DNA of 64,000 nt from Kistimonas sp964291505 (GTDB taxonomy: Bacteria; Pseudomonadota; Gammaproteobacteria; Pseudomonadales; Endozoicomonadaceae): the NCBI GenBank assembly GCA_964291505.2, contig OZ220199.1, positions 1,302,001-1,366,000 on the forward strand. The letters run 5' to 3'. The notes beneath the pieces are model-generated. The model saw nothing but the letters and a program-made list of their open reading frames with translations. It was not told the origin of the DNA and did no database searches. Below are positions 7,926 through 16,477 of the stretch, piece by piece; the stretch's first letter is position 1; the number at the start of each line of letters is the position of its first letter. Made by a program: the position numbers and the translations under genes.

Positions 7926-9848
7926 GTGTCTGCCAACACGATACAATCCATTTTTCATATAACCCCATCTACCGAACGACCCGGAGTCACCGTAGAACCT
8001 GCGGCCGTTCCATGTTTTCAAGGGCTACATGAAGTCACTACCTGTGCAGAAACGCTAACGGTATGGGAAAAAAGACCGGGTAACTCACCCTGTTCCTGGC
8101 AGCAGCTGGACTATGCAGAGTGGGGTGATCCATCCAGAGTTGCTGGTGACAGGAAATATTACTCGCACCAAACCGAACATCCGTTGTTCGCCTGGTTCAG
8201 AGATTTTTTCGATGCCTTAAAAATCGGCCTTTCAACCTTATGGGACAAAATTAAGCGTTTTTTGTGGGGTAAGGATACTTTTTTCCTCAGCGAACAGATT
8301 AGAGAGCAGGCCAGGGATCACATACGAAACACGCTCCAACATGGCATGAGACCATGCGCTACAAACCGGCAATCAGAGCGCGGAGGTTTTATTAAACGGG
8401 GGCATGCTCACCTGGGTTTCGCACTACCAACCCAAGACCATCAACCGCTTTACATTGCCATAGACCCTGCAGTCAACCAGCTGGGGCCTGGCTACACGCC
8501 CCAGCTAACCCCTGTTATACCTGAAGGGTTGGAAAATACAGACTTGGTGTTAATAACACATGCGCATTTGGATCACTTTATTGACACCATGATGTACCAG
8601 CCCTATCCAGCACCACCATCGCTGATGCAACGGATGATCAAAGCATTTCGACAGTTCATCTGCTTCCTGTCTGGTCTCAGTGATTATGATACGGCACCTT
8701 CTGTCCCCCTAAAAACCCGGCTCTGTTTTCCGGCAGGTTCTGAAAATATAGATCCGATTTTTCAACGATCCCTTGAGCATCAATGCGTTGACGGTAACCC
8801 TGTAGGTCTTCCTGCTCATGCCTTTATACCGTATACGATACGAAGAACAGGCTGTGACGATATCATCGCAACACTGGTAACCATTCCATCCAAACATTGG
8901 GCAGGGACCAATCCATTAACCAACTTCCACAAAGCCCCAGGATTCGGTTATCTCCTGATGACGGAAAACGATTGTATTTTTGACGCCGGCGACACAGGTT
9001 ATTCTGCAGAAATGTATGATGCCGTTGCGGCTATAGCCGCAACCAATCCCCATCCAGACGGGCCAACGTATGTTACGGCTCTCTTTAGTCCGGCCGGGCC
9101 GGATTTCGAACGAAAGCACATGGAAAAAACCCATCAGGCAACCATTGATACGGCAAGGTGTATAACAAAACTACAGTTGATTCCCTTTATCAGAGAACAA
9201 CTCAATAATGGCATCACGGATAAACAAGAAATACTACGTCGCTTCATGGCTGAAACAGAGTGTCACTTTATTCACTGGGGTCATTACAAGCTTGGACCAA
9301 TACACTTTGAAGACCCTTGGATTTGTTGGCTCCAACTACTCTTTAATCTCCGAGGTTATAACTTTGACCTTCAGACGATTGGCGAAGGAGCAACAGACAT
9401 ACAGGGTCTGATCAACAGTCCGGAGTACCGTGCGACACTGGAAGCCGTGACAACACAAATTCAGCAAGATCTTTCAGAGGTTAATGCTGAGTGTGAGACA
9501 CAACACCTGGAGCAGTGGGATCAATCTGATATAGCCAATATACTCATGAAAACTTTGTTCACCCAGGTTGCCACAAATCATGAAACATCCTTTGGTCACC
9601 AACAACACTCTGATACCGCTGATTGGATCTGTGATTCCACCCACAACATTAGGCTCGAAAACCTGACACTTCATAATCTGTCGCGCTGGTTTTTTACACA
9701 TCCGGATGATCGATCAGAAACGTTGTTTCATGAAATATTTCGGTGTACTGGTAGCCATCAAAATGTAAGAGAGGCTTCCGTAAGTACCATCACTCCGCCA
9801 CCCAACCAACCGACGCCAGCGCCTGACTTAAGCATCAGCGTTTATTGA
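7926..9848 (+). CDS. Large metallo-beta-lactamase-fold hydrolase, NAPE-PLD/UlaG-like
   Basis: A 640-residue protein whose middle third resembles the metallo-beta-lactamase fold hydrolases related to N-acyl-phosphatidylethanolamine phospholipase D. In order: RGHAHLGF and IDPAVN at about residues 160-180, the metal site THAHLDHF at about 211, DAGDTGYS at about 352, and HWGHYKLG at about 451 (compare the HWG motif of NAPE-PLD). An N-terminal extension of about 150 residues and a C-terminal one of about 150 have no recognised domain. No signal peptide is seen. I prefer GTG 7926, which has GGAGG at 7910; TTG 7908 would place that site inside the gene. The gene sits between two sRNA-like units and splits the otherwise conserved engB-polA neighbourhood, which suggests insertion. 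The substrate is unproven. Confidence 0.75.
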   Translation: MSANTIQSIFHITPSTERPGVTVEPAAVPCFQGLHEVTTCAETLTVWEKRPGNSPCSWQQLDYAEWGDPSRVAGDRKYYSHQTEHPLFAWFRDFFDALKIGLSTLWDKIKRFLWGKDTFFLSEQIREQARDHIRNTLQHGMRPCATNRQSERGGFIKRGHAHLGFALPTQDHQPLYIAIDPAVNQLGPGYTPQLTPVIPEGLENTDLVLITHAHLDHFIDTMMYQPYPAPPSLMQRMIKAFRQFICFLSGLSDYDTAPSVPLKTRLCFPAGSENIDPIFQRSLEHQCVDGNPVGLPAHAFIPYTIRRTGCDDIIATLVTIPSKHWAGTNPLTNFHKAPGFGYLLMTENDCIFDAGDTGYSAEMYDAVAAIAATNPHPDGPTYVTALFSPAGPDFERKHMEKTHQATIDTARCITKLQLIPFIREQLNNGITDKQEILRRFMAETECHFIHWGHYKLGPIHFEDPWICWLQLLFNLRGYNFDLQTIGEGATDIQGLINSPEYRATLEAVTTQIQQDLSEVNAECETQHLEQWDQSDIANILMKTLFTQVATNHETSFGHQQHSDTADWICDSTHNIRLENLTLHNLSRWFFTHPDDRSETLFHEIFRCTGSHQNVREASVSTITPPPNQPTPAPDLSISVY

Positions 9849-9856
9849 CTACCCAT

Positions 9857-9938
9857 AAAAAAAGCTCTGGACATCCGACCAGAGCTTAAAAAAACACCAA
9901 ACACACAAGGAGTAGAAGGAGTAGCCTTTTTGCCACTC
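9857..9938 (-). ncRNA. Candidate envelope-stress sRNA, unit A (ErsA/Spot 42 locus)
   Basis: This is a minus-strand unit of about 82 nt. The promoter is at 9945-9971. The terminator stem is GCTCTGG/CCAGAGC (9864-9870 with 9879-9885) followed by U7 (9863-9857). The 5' part read as RNA contains ACUCCUU twice, directly followed by GUGUGUU. ACUCCUU is complementary to Shine-Dalgarno sequences. The block around CTCCTTGTGTGTT and the terminator shoulder are shared with unit B at 10023-10155, so the two look like a tandem duplication. The position downstream of polA on the same strand matches ErsA and Spot 42. No tail of the hydrolase gene is included. Confidence 0.65.
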
Positions 9939-9944
9939 ACTTAT

Positions 9945-9971
9945 ACAGACAACAAGAGTCGTAAAAAGTTC
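9945..9971 (-). promoter_or_regulatory. Sigma-E/AlgU-type promoter of sRNA unit A
   Basis: On the minus strand the -35 is GGAACTT (core GAACTT 9966-9971), then 16 bases, then TCTGT (9945-9949). The first hexamer matches the sigma-E/AlgU consensus fully and the -10 differs in one base. TATAAG, beginning just downstream, could also serve sigma-70 with TTTTTA as a -35. Confidence 0.6.
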
Positions 9972-10022
9972 CAATACGCCTGAAAAAATTTCACGACAGT
10001 TTTCATGCATTGGAAAAGGCAT

Positions 10023-10155
10023 AAAAAAAGCCCTGGAGGATGGGGGATTCCTGCCAGGGCCAAGGTATTCACATTTTGGGTAGAGTCGGGGCAGACACCT
10101 ACCCAAATAAACCAACACAACACACAAGGAGCAGGTCGAAAAATTCCGTCTGCTT
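10023..10155 (-). ncRNA. Candidate envelope-stress sRNA, unit B (best ErsA counterpart)
   Basis: This is a minus-strand unit of about 133 nt, close to what I recall for Pseudomonas ErsA. The promoter is at 10162-10188. An internal hairpin has an 8-bp perfect stem (TTGGGTAG 10076-10083 with CTACCCAA 10099-10106). The terminator is GCCCTGG/CCAGGGC (10030-10036 with 10054-10060) followed by U7. The single-stranded 5' region has CUGCUCCUUGUGUGUUGUGUUGG, here described as the anti-Shine-Dalgarno CUCCUU followed by a GU-rich stretch (about 10115-10135). The same block appears in unit A. It lies on the polA strand, about 110 bases after the polA stop, as ErsA and Spot 42 do. Confidence 0.68.
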
Positions 10156-10161
10156 ACTTAC

Positions 10162-10188
10162 TCAGACACCGACCTAACCAAAAAGTTC
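10162..10188 (-). promoter_or_regulatory. Sigma-E/AlgU-type promoter of sRNA unit B
   Basis: GGGAACTT on the minus strand (core GAACTT 10183-10188), exactly 16 bases, then TCTGA (10162-10166). This is a full match to the sigma-E/AlgU consensus. The spacer of 16 equals that of unit A. Transcription would begin near 10155. The AT-rich stretch 10189-10264 between this promoter and polA shows a CCGTTAC/GTAACGG inverted repeat but no gene. Confidence 0.68.
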
Positions 10189-10264
10189 CCGTTACTAACA
10201 AAAAAATTATTATTTTTTTCATTTTTTCGAGGGTAACGGAAACAACTCCTTATTTATCAGTAAG

Positions 10265-13006
10265 TTAGTGTGCCTCGTCCCAATTGTCACCGATGCCTAC
10301 ATCCACCAGCAGCGGAATCGCCAGTTCTGCGGCAGCCGTCATATGTTCACGCAGGCCATCAACCACGGTGTCCAGACAAGCCTCAGCGACTTCCAGTACC
10401 AATTCATCGTGTACCTGCATGACCATCCGGGCATCAAGCCCGGACTCCGCCAGCCACTGATCCACACCGATCATGGCTTTTTTGATGATATCGGCGGCCG
10501 TTCCCTGCATGGGGGCGTTGATGGCAGTCCGCTCTGCCGCCTGCTGTCGCATCTTGTTACGGGCATTGATCTCCGGGAGATGCAGACGGCGGCCAAACAG
10601 AGTTTCGACATAGCCCTGTTCGTGCGCCTGTTTCCGGGTGCGCTCCATATAGTCTTTAACACCAGGGTAACGCTCAAAATAGAGGTCAACGTATTCCTGT
10701 GCTGACTGACGGGAGATGCCCAGCTGCTTGGCCAGACCAAAAGCGGACATTCCGTAGATCAGTCCGAAGTTAATAGCCTTGGCACTGCGACGCTGGTCTG
10801 CAGTAACGCTATCGAGCGGTACACCAAAGACTTCTGCGGCAGTTGCCTTGTGGACATCCAGCCCATGAGCAAAAGCATTGAGCAATCCCTCATCTTTGGA
10901 AAGGTGTGCCATTATGCGCAGCTCTATCTGGGAATAGTCAGCCGCAACGACCTTGTAGCCTTTCGGGGCAATAAATGCCTGTCGGATACGACGTCCTTCT
11001 CCGGTTCGAACCGGGATATTCTGCAGATTGGGCTCTGAGGACGATAGTCGACCGGTAGCCGTCACAGCCTGGTGATAAGACGTATGGATACGACCGCTGG
11101 CCGGATTAACCATCTTAGGTAGCTTATCGGTATAGGTAGATTTGAGTTTGCTGAGGCTCCGATGTTCCAGGATCAAACGTGGCAATTCATGACTGAGCGC
11201 CAGCTCCTCCAGCACTTCTTCCGCAGTAGAGGGCTGCCCCTTGGGGGTTTTCTTGATTACCGGCAGTCCAAGCTTGTTAAACAGTAGCTCCTGCAGCTGC
11301 TTGGGCGAGCCCAGGTTAAATTCCTGACCGGCAATATCAAAGGCTTCCCGCTCAAGTACCTGCAGACGGTCTGCCAGCTCAATACTCTGTGCACCCAGCA
11401 AGTTGGCATCTACCAGAGCACCCGTTCTTTCCATTCGAGACAGAATGCCGACCAGCGGCAACTCTATACTTTCAAACACGGATTTCAGCGGCGCATCTGC
11501 TTCCAGCTTGGGCCATAGGGTTTGATGCAAACGCAGGGTGATATCTGCATCTTCCGCCGCATAGGGGCCTGCCTGTTCCAGACTGATCTGGTTGAATGTC
11601 AGCTGTTTAACGCCTTTCCCAGCAATATCTTCGAAACTGACGGTACTTTCCCCCAGGTATTTCAGAGACAGGCTGTCCATATCATGTCGGGTACCAGTGG
11701 AATCCAATACGTAGGATTCCAGCATGGTGTCGAAAGCAATGCCGCGTAGCGTGATGTCATAACGAGCCAACACGCTCTTGTCATATTTCAGGTTCTGGCC
11801 GACTTTCAGATGTTTCTCACTTTCCAGCAAAGGCTTCAGGGCATCCAGCACATAATTCCATTCCAGCTGGGCGGGTGCATCCAGATAATCATGCGCAAAC
11901 GGTACATAAGCCGCCTTGCCCGCCTCAACGGAGAAAGAAACACCGACCAGTTCTGCTTGCATGTAGTCGAGACTGGTGGTTTCCGTGTCAAAAGCAAAGA
12001 GTGATGCCTGCTTTAGCTGATCCATCCAACGGGTGAAATCTGCTTCTGTCAGCACAGTTTCATAGACCCGTTCAACAGCCGCTGGTGCGCTAGCCGGCTC
12101 GGCACCAGCCTCTTCATCGCCTTCTTTTTGAAGCTGACTGATCCAGCCCTTGAACTCCAGTTCCTGGAACCAGTGCAGAAGGGTGTCACGATCCGGTTTT
12201 TCATTACGCAGATCGCTTAATGTCAGACTCAATGCCACATCGGTTTTGATAGTGGCCAGCTCGTAGGACAGGAATGCCTGCTCCCGGTTTTCCTCAAGCT
12301 TTTTCGGCATAGTCTTGGCGCCACGGAAGGTGAGGGTGGGCACCTTGTCCAGATTGGCGTAAATCGCTTCTAAACCACCCAGATTTTGCAGCAACGCCAG
12401 CGCCGTTTTTTCACCGACACCGGGCACACCGGGGATGTTATCCACCTTGTCACCCATCAGGGCAAGGAAATCGATAATCAGTTCCGGGCCTATGCCGAAC
12501 TTGCTCTGCACACCGGGAATATCCATCACGGTATCTGTCATGGTATTCACCAGGGTGACATGCTGGTTGACCAGCTGCGCCATGTCCTTGTCGCCGGTAG
12601 ACACTACACAATCCCGGCCAGCCTCGGTCGCCATTGAGGCGAGTGTGCCGATCACATCGTCCGCCTCAACCCCTTCGATCACCAGCAGCGGAAAGCCCAT
12701 GGCACGAACAACGGTGTGCAACGGCTCAATCTGACTGCGCAGGTCATCGGGCATCGGCGGGCGATGTGCCTTGTATTCCGGGTAAATGTCATCCCGGAAG
12801 GTTTTACCCTTGGCGTCGAACACCACCACTACTTCGCTGTCCGGATAATCTGACTGCATCCGGCGCAGCATATTCACCACACCCTTGATGGCGCCAGTCG
12901 GCTGCCCTTTGGAACTGACCAGCGGGGGCAGGGCATGAAACGCCCGGTAGAGGTAGGAAGAACCATCTACCAGAACCAGGGGGGCGGATGTGTTTGCTGC
13001 AGGCAT
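10265..13006 (-). CDS. polA: DNA polymerase I
   Basis: A 913-residue three-domain repair and Okazaki-processing polymerase. The N-terminal 5' nuclease (residues 1-300) has LVDGSSYLYRAFHA and the DKDMAQLV and DFLALMGDKVDNIPG blocks. The 3'-5' exonuclease has FAFDTETTSLD near residue 345, so proofreading is probably retained. The polymerase domain has motif A VVAADYSQIELRI near 690, motif B RRSAKAINFGLIYG near 738 and motif C MQVHDELVLEV near 865. It is divergent from the DUF2782-thrB pair, as in Pseudomonas. No hairpin terminator follows it directly; the next terminator on this strand is that of sRNA unit B. Confidence 0.97.
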   Translation of the reverse strand: MPAANTSAPLVLVDGSSYLYRAFHALPPLVSSKGQPTGAIKGVVNMLRRMQSDYPDSEVVVVFDAKGKTFRDDIYPEYKAHRPPMPDDLRSQIEPLHTVVRAMGFPLLVIEGVEADDVIGTLASMATEAGRDCVVSTGDKDMAQLVNQHVTLVNTMTDTVMDIPGVQSKFGIGPELIIDFLALMGDKVDNIPGVPGVGEKTALALLQNLGGLEAIYANLDKVPTLTFRGAKTMPKKLEENREQAFLSYELATIKTDVALSLTLSDLRNEKPDRDTLLHWFQELEFKGWISQLQKEGDEEAGAEPASAPAAVERVYETVLTEADFTRWMDQLKQASLFAFDTETTSLDYMQAELVGVSFSVEAGKAAYVPFAHDYLDAPAQLEWNYVLDALKPLLESEKHLKVGQNLKYDKSVLARYDITLRGIAFDTMLESYVLDSTGTRHDMDSLSLKYLGESTVSFEDIAGKGVKQLTFNQISLEQAGPYAAEDADITLRLHQTLWPKLEADAPLKSVFESIELPLVGILSRMERTGALVDANLLGAQSIELADRLQVLEREAFDIAGQEFNLGSPKQLQELLFNKLGLPVIKKTPKGQPSTAEEVLEELALSHELPRLILEHRSLSKLKSTYTDKLPKMVNPASGRIHTSYHQAVTATGRLSSSEPNLQNIPVRTGEGRRIRQAFIAPKGYKVVAADYSQIELRIMAHLSKDEGLLNAFAHGLDVHKATAAEVFGVPLDSVTADQRRSAKAINFGLIYGMSAFGLAKQLGISRQSAQEYVDLYFERYPGVKDYMERTRKQAHEQGYVETLFGRRLHLPEINARNKMRQQAAERTAINAPMQGTAADIIKKAMIGVDQWLAESGLDARMVMQVHDELVLEVAEACLDTVVDGLREHMTAAAELAIPLLVDVGIGDNWDEAH

Positions 13007-13173
13007 CAGTAACGTTTCGACTCAGTTGTTAACGGGTTATCGCAGGATTTTCACGCCTCTGCCCTGATAATTTACCATCGGGGCGGGTAGACTATGCGCG
13101 CTCATTTTCTGCGACAGACGACTATTCTAACGCAACCACCCGGGGTGTCAGCCCGGGATATGTGAGGCTTGCC

Positions 13174-13581
13174 ATGAAATTGCTAACCCGCCTGTTACCG
13201 CTGTTGGCTGCCACCGGTATTATCGCTGGCTGTAATACCCTGAATTCCACACCAGAGACTGCTGCAGAAGCCGCCAGCCAGCCCATCCCTGAAACGGTTG
13301 AGCCTATGGACGAAACCGCCAGAGTCCTCGCAGATGCGGTGCGCGACGGCACTCTCAACCTCGACAGCGATAACCTGCCAGAAGGTACCGATGTGGTCAT
13401 CCGCTCCGGTGAGAAAAAGGAAATCCAGGAATTCCGGATCAACGGCTTCCTTTACGCCATCAAGGTAACCCCCAAAGTTGGCAAGCCTTACTTTCTGGTC
13501 GCGGTGGATAGTCAGGGCAACTTTATCCGTGCCGATCAGCCTCAAATGTTGATACCATCGTGGCGAATCATGGAATGGTGA
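13174..13581 (+). CDS. DUF2782 family lipoprotein
   Basis: This 135-residue protein has a short signal sequence ending in the lipobox IIAGC (Cys about residue 20), so it is probably an envelope lipoprotein. The mature part begins with an acidic linker, followed by a compact domain with KEIQEFRINGFLYAIKV and a C-terminal LIPSWRIMEW. This matches DUF2782, a family without known function that lies between polA and thrB in pseudomonads. The start is ATG 13174 with TGTGAGG upstream; GTG 13162 would overlap that site. Confidence 0.85.
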   Translation: MKLLTRLLPLLAATGIIAGCNTLNSTPETAAEAASQPIPETVEPMDETARVLADAVRDGTLNLDSDNLPEGTDVVIRSGEKKEIQEFRINGFLYAIKVTPKVGKPYFLVAVDSQGNFIRADQPQMLIPSWRIMEW

Positions 13582-13624
13582 ACACCATCATCCAGTACAC
13601 AGAATAACGACCGTTGGAGTGGAG

Positions 13625-14620
13625 ATGTCGGTTTACACCCACCTGGAACAGCAGGATATCGAGGCATTCCTTGCCGGTTATGACCAGGGTCAGCTGGTCG
13701 ATTTCCGGGGAATTGAAGCAGGGGTCGAGAACTCCAACTACTTCGCGAACACGCAGGTTGCCGGAGAACCGGATGTCCGGCAGTTTGTGCTGACCCTGTT
13801 CGAATACCAACCCCGGGAACAGCTGCCGTTTTTCATTGATTTCATGACCCTGCTGGCTGAAAACGGCCTGCCGGTTCCTGCCCCCGTCCGCAACCGGCAA
13901 GGTGAAGCCCTGCTGACACTGAAAGGTAAACCCTGCCTGCTGCAGCCGCGAATGCCTGGGGAGCATTTGGAAAAGCACGAAATCTCCGCACCGAAATGTT
14001 TCACTATTGGTCGCTATCTGGCGAGCATTCACAGAATTGGTCAATCAGCCTCTATTTCTCAGGAAAACCTGCGCGGTATTCATTGGATACAGGCGCAGGT
14101 GGATCGACTGACGCCATTGCTCTCAGAGACAGAGCGAGGATTTCTGAGCGAGCAGTGGCAGGATATTTCAAAAGAACTAAAACAGTTCAGTAATCTGCCT
14201 GAAGGTTTGATTCATGCGGATCTGTTCTTCGATAACGTGCTGTTTGATAACAGTGAAGTCAGCGGCATTATCGACTTTTTCCAGTCCTGCCATGACTGGC
14301 TGATCTACGATGTCTCCGTCGCGGTTAACGACTGGTGCCTGAATGACGACCTGACGCTGGATGCAGAAAAGACCGAAGCCTTCCTGAATGGCTATCAGTC
14401 TGTTCGTCTATTTACGCCTGAAGAAAAGCAAGCCTGGCCAGTCATCCAGCGTTTATCCTGCCTGCGGTTCTGGTTATCCCGACTGGTGACGTTTGTGCAC
14501 CCTGAAGATCACCATGACAGCTACCAGAATGATGAAGCAGTAAGAAACTTTCTTGATCCGGAGAAGTTTCGGGCAATGCTCGCACTACGAGCAGACAAGG
14601 CGCTGCCAATCTCTGACTAA
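13625..14620 (+). CDS. thrB: Homoserine kinase type II (ThrB, aminoglycoside phosphotransferase fold)
   Basis: ThrB phosphorylates L-homoserine with ATP on the way to threonine. This is the pseudomonad type with a choline-kinase/APH fold, not the GHMP-type ThrB of E. coli. The 331-residue product has GIEAGVENSNYF near residue 27 (ATP site), the catalytic Brenner motif LIHADLFFDNVLF near residue 200 and the metal-binding IIDFFQSCHDW near residue 220. The start at ATG 13625 is preceded by TTGGAGTGGAG; GTG 13619 is less likely. MetX uses the same homoserine pool at the other end of this region. Confidence 0.94.
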   Translation: MSVYTHLEQQDIEAFLAGYDQGQLVDFRGIEAGVENSNYFANTQVAGEPDVRQFVLTLFEYQPREQLPFFIDFMTLLAENGLPVPAPVRNRQGEALLTLKGKPCLLQPRMPGEHLEKHEISAPKCFTIGRYLASIHRIGQSASISQENLRGIHWIQAQVDRLTPLLSETERGFLSEQWQDISKELKQFSNLPEGLIHADLFFDNVLFDNSEVSGIIDFFQSCHDWLIYDVSVAVNDWCLNDDLTLDAEKTEAFLNGYQSVRLFTPEEKQAWPVIQRLSCLRFWLSRLVTFVHPEDHHDSYQNDEAVRNFLDPEKFRAMLALRADKALPISD

Positions 14621-14628
14621 GAAATCCT

Positions 14629-14652
14629 GTCCGCCAACTCCCTCTGGCGGAC
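14629..14652. terminator. Hairpin between convergent thrB and alkaline phosphatase genes
   Basis: A perfect 8-bp stem GTCCGCCA/TGGCGGAC with an 8-base loop lies between two convergent stops. T/A tracts are weak on both sides, so termination efficiency is uncertain. Confidence 0.6.
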
Positions 14653-14664
14653 AAATCGCACATA

Positions 14665-16278
14665 TTACTGTGCAGAAACGGCAGTCTTTGCCAGACGGCC
14701 AATATCGGTGTGATGCACCATCTTGCCAAATGGCTCAGCAGAACCTTCAGGCCCGAAAGCAATCACCGGTACCGGTGTGCTGGTATGGGTGCCCGTACCC
14801 CAGATCACATTCTGGTCTTCCGCCACCGCACGACCGAGCAGGTCATGACGAATCTCTTCGCCATAGACATAAAAGGCCCTGAAATCACGCACTTTCGGGA
14901 ACTTATCAGTATCCAGGTACTTGTGACCTGCCACCCGGAAAGGATTGTTCTCGCTAGCCAGAATATCCTTGGCCTGCTCAACCGTGATGTTGAATTCACT
15001 GTTGGCGTTAACAATGCTCACCAGGTCTTCAGGGGTTTTATCCGTCTTGGAAAACGCTGAGAACATGTCGGGATAGCTCATTTTCTGCTCGTAAAGACGG
15101 TCCAGAATATCGAAGCTGCCGAAGTTGAAATTAGGCTTATAAGCCTGCTCTGCAAAGGCTTCACCATTCAGCGACTCAGGCGCAGGAATGTTGGCGCGAG
15201 TGTAGGAGAAACCAAACCCACCGGTTTCATGGTCAGCCGTGATAACAACCAGCGTATCGTTACGGTCTTTCACCCAGTCGTAGACATAGCCGATCGCTTC
15301 ATCAAACTTCAGCATTTCGTGGAGCATGGTGCCAGCGTCATTATCGTGGCCGGCCCAGTCAATGCGTCCGCCTTCGATCATCAGGAAAAAGCCGTTGGGA
15401 TCCTGGGACAAAATATCCAGTGCCTTGGCCGTCATTTCCTTCAGAGTCGGTTCCGTACGTTCGGGATCATTCTTGTGGTGCGTATGCTGGATACCATCAG
15501 CCATACCAGAGTACGCAAACAGGCCCAGGAGTTTACCGCTGTCAGCCGCTTCAAATTCACTGCGCGTCAGGGCTACCTTGTAGCCAGCATTTTCTGCATC
15601 AAGCAACAGATTCTTGTCATCTTTACGCTTGGATTTAATCCTGACCGTACCGTCAGTACGCTCGGTCAGTTGCTGATATAAATCCCCTTTGTCGTTGACG
15701 CTCTTCGGAATCCAGTGACGAAGTCCGCCGGAGAGCATGACATCCACCTCTGTGGCCAGCATATCTTCAGCAATCTGGTTTTCCAGGGAGCGGTGAGGGC
15801 GATGAGCCGCAAAGGAAGCCGGTGTCGCATGAGTCAAACGGGTATCTGACACCAGCCCGGTGGCTTTGCCGGCTTTTTTAGCTCGTTCCAGTACGGTTTC
15901 AGCCGGGTTACCGAGGGCATCCAGACCAATAGACTCTGAGGGCGAAGGCTCACCCGTTGCCAGCTGGGAGGCAGAGCTGGCTGAATCGACAACGATATGA
16001 TACGCCGGATTGTGCTGAGACATGCCCAACACGCCGGCCTCCATGAATTTCGCCATACCCGTTGGCTCACCCTGATAGATGGACCCCGGCGCGTTAGTGG
16101 CGTATTCCTGCAACAGGCCCACCTGCTGTGGCCCCATGCCGTCACCAATCATCATGATGACATTTTTGACGTCTGGCTTGGTGGCAGCGACCTGCTGATC
16201 GGTCGACTGGCATCCTGCCATAAGGACGGCGGAGGATAACACGCCGAAAATGATGGAACGTTTGAATGGTGTTTTCAT
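14665..16278 (-). CDS. Alkaline phosphatase lipoprotein (PhoA superfamily)
   Basis: This 537-residue secreted phosphomonoesterase releases phosphate from organic esters. The lipobox LMAGC (Cys about residue 23) suggests lipid anchoring. The metal and nucleophile sites of the family are all visible: MMIGDGMGP near 43, the serine block VVDSASSASQLATGE near 97, the metal ligands in MIEGGRIDWAGHDND near 300, ITADHETGG near 350 and GTGTHTSTPVPV near 497. It is longer than E. coli PhoA (about 470 residues). A three-repeat PHO box lies 62 bases upstream, implying induction by phosphate starvation through PhoB. No phosphate transporter genes are nearby. Confidence 0.92.
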   Translation of the reverse strand: MKTPFKRSIIFGVLSSAVLMAGCQSTDQQVAATKPDVKNVIMMIGDGMGPQQVGLLQEYATNAPGSIYQGEPTGMAKFMEAGVLGMSQHNPAYHIVVDSASSASQLATGEPSPSESIGLDALGNPAETVLERAKKAGKATGLVSDTRLTHATPASFAAHRPHRSLENQIAEDMLATEVDVMLSGGLRHWIPKSVNDKGDLYQQLTERTDGTVRIKSKRKDDKNLLLDAENAGYKVALTRSEFEAADSGKLLGLFAYSGMADGIQHTHHKNDPERTEPTLKEMTAKALDILSQDPNGFFLMIEGGRIDWAGHDNDAGTMLHEMLKFDEAIGYVYDWVKDRNDTLVVITADHETGGFGFSYTRANIPAPESLNGEAFAEQAYKPNFNFGSFDILDRLYEQKMSYPDMFSAFSKTDKTPEDLVSIVNANSEFNITVEQAKDILASENNPFRVAGHKYLDTDKFPKVRDFRAFYVYGEEIRHDLLGRAVAEDQNVIWGTGTHTSTPVPVIAFGPEGSAEPFGKMVHHTDIGRLAKTAVSAQ

Positions 16279-16339
16279 GAGCAGTCTTTAGTTGTTTTAT
16301 GACGTGTGGCTGATCGTAAAGTCCGTTTATGAACACTCG

Positions 16340-16368
16340 CGGTCAGTTTGATGACTGTTCCATGACAA
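16340..16368 (-). promoter_or_regulatory. Putative PHO box (PhoB sites) upstream of alkaline phosphatase
   Basis: On the minus strand TTGTCAT-GGAA-CAGTCAT-CAAA-CTGACCG gives three 7-mers at an exact 11-base period. The PhoB half-site is CTGTCAT with 4-base spacers. The first two match 6 of 7 and the third about 4 of 7. The distance to the phosphatase start is suitable for PhoB activation. Confidence 0.65.
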
Positions 16369-16454
16369 AAAACACCGTTGCTGGACACACGGTTGTTATC
16401 ACAGAAAAACCAAGGCTGGCGGAGCCATCTGCTCGTCCATTTTTTTATAGTTCC

Positions 16455-16477
16455 GCCTCAGAAAGACATCGTCTTTC
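16455..16477. repeat. 23-bp palindrome-bearing element, copy 1
   Basis: GCCTCA is followed by the hairpin GAAAGAC-ATC-GTCTTTC. A copy with one mismatch lies at 41441-41463. The surrounding gene-free stretch 16279-16712 otherwise holds the PHO box and, at about 16400-16420, a short minus-strand hairpin with a T-rich tail; I see no gene in it. Confidence 0.6.
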
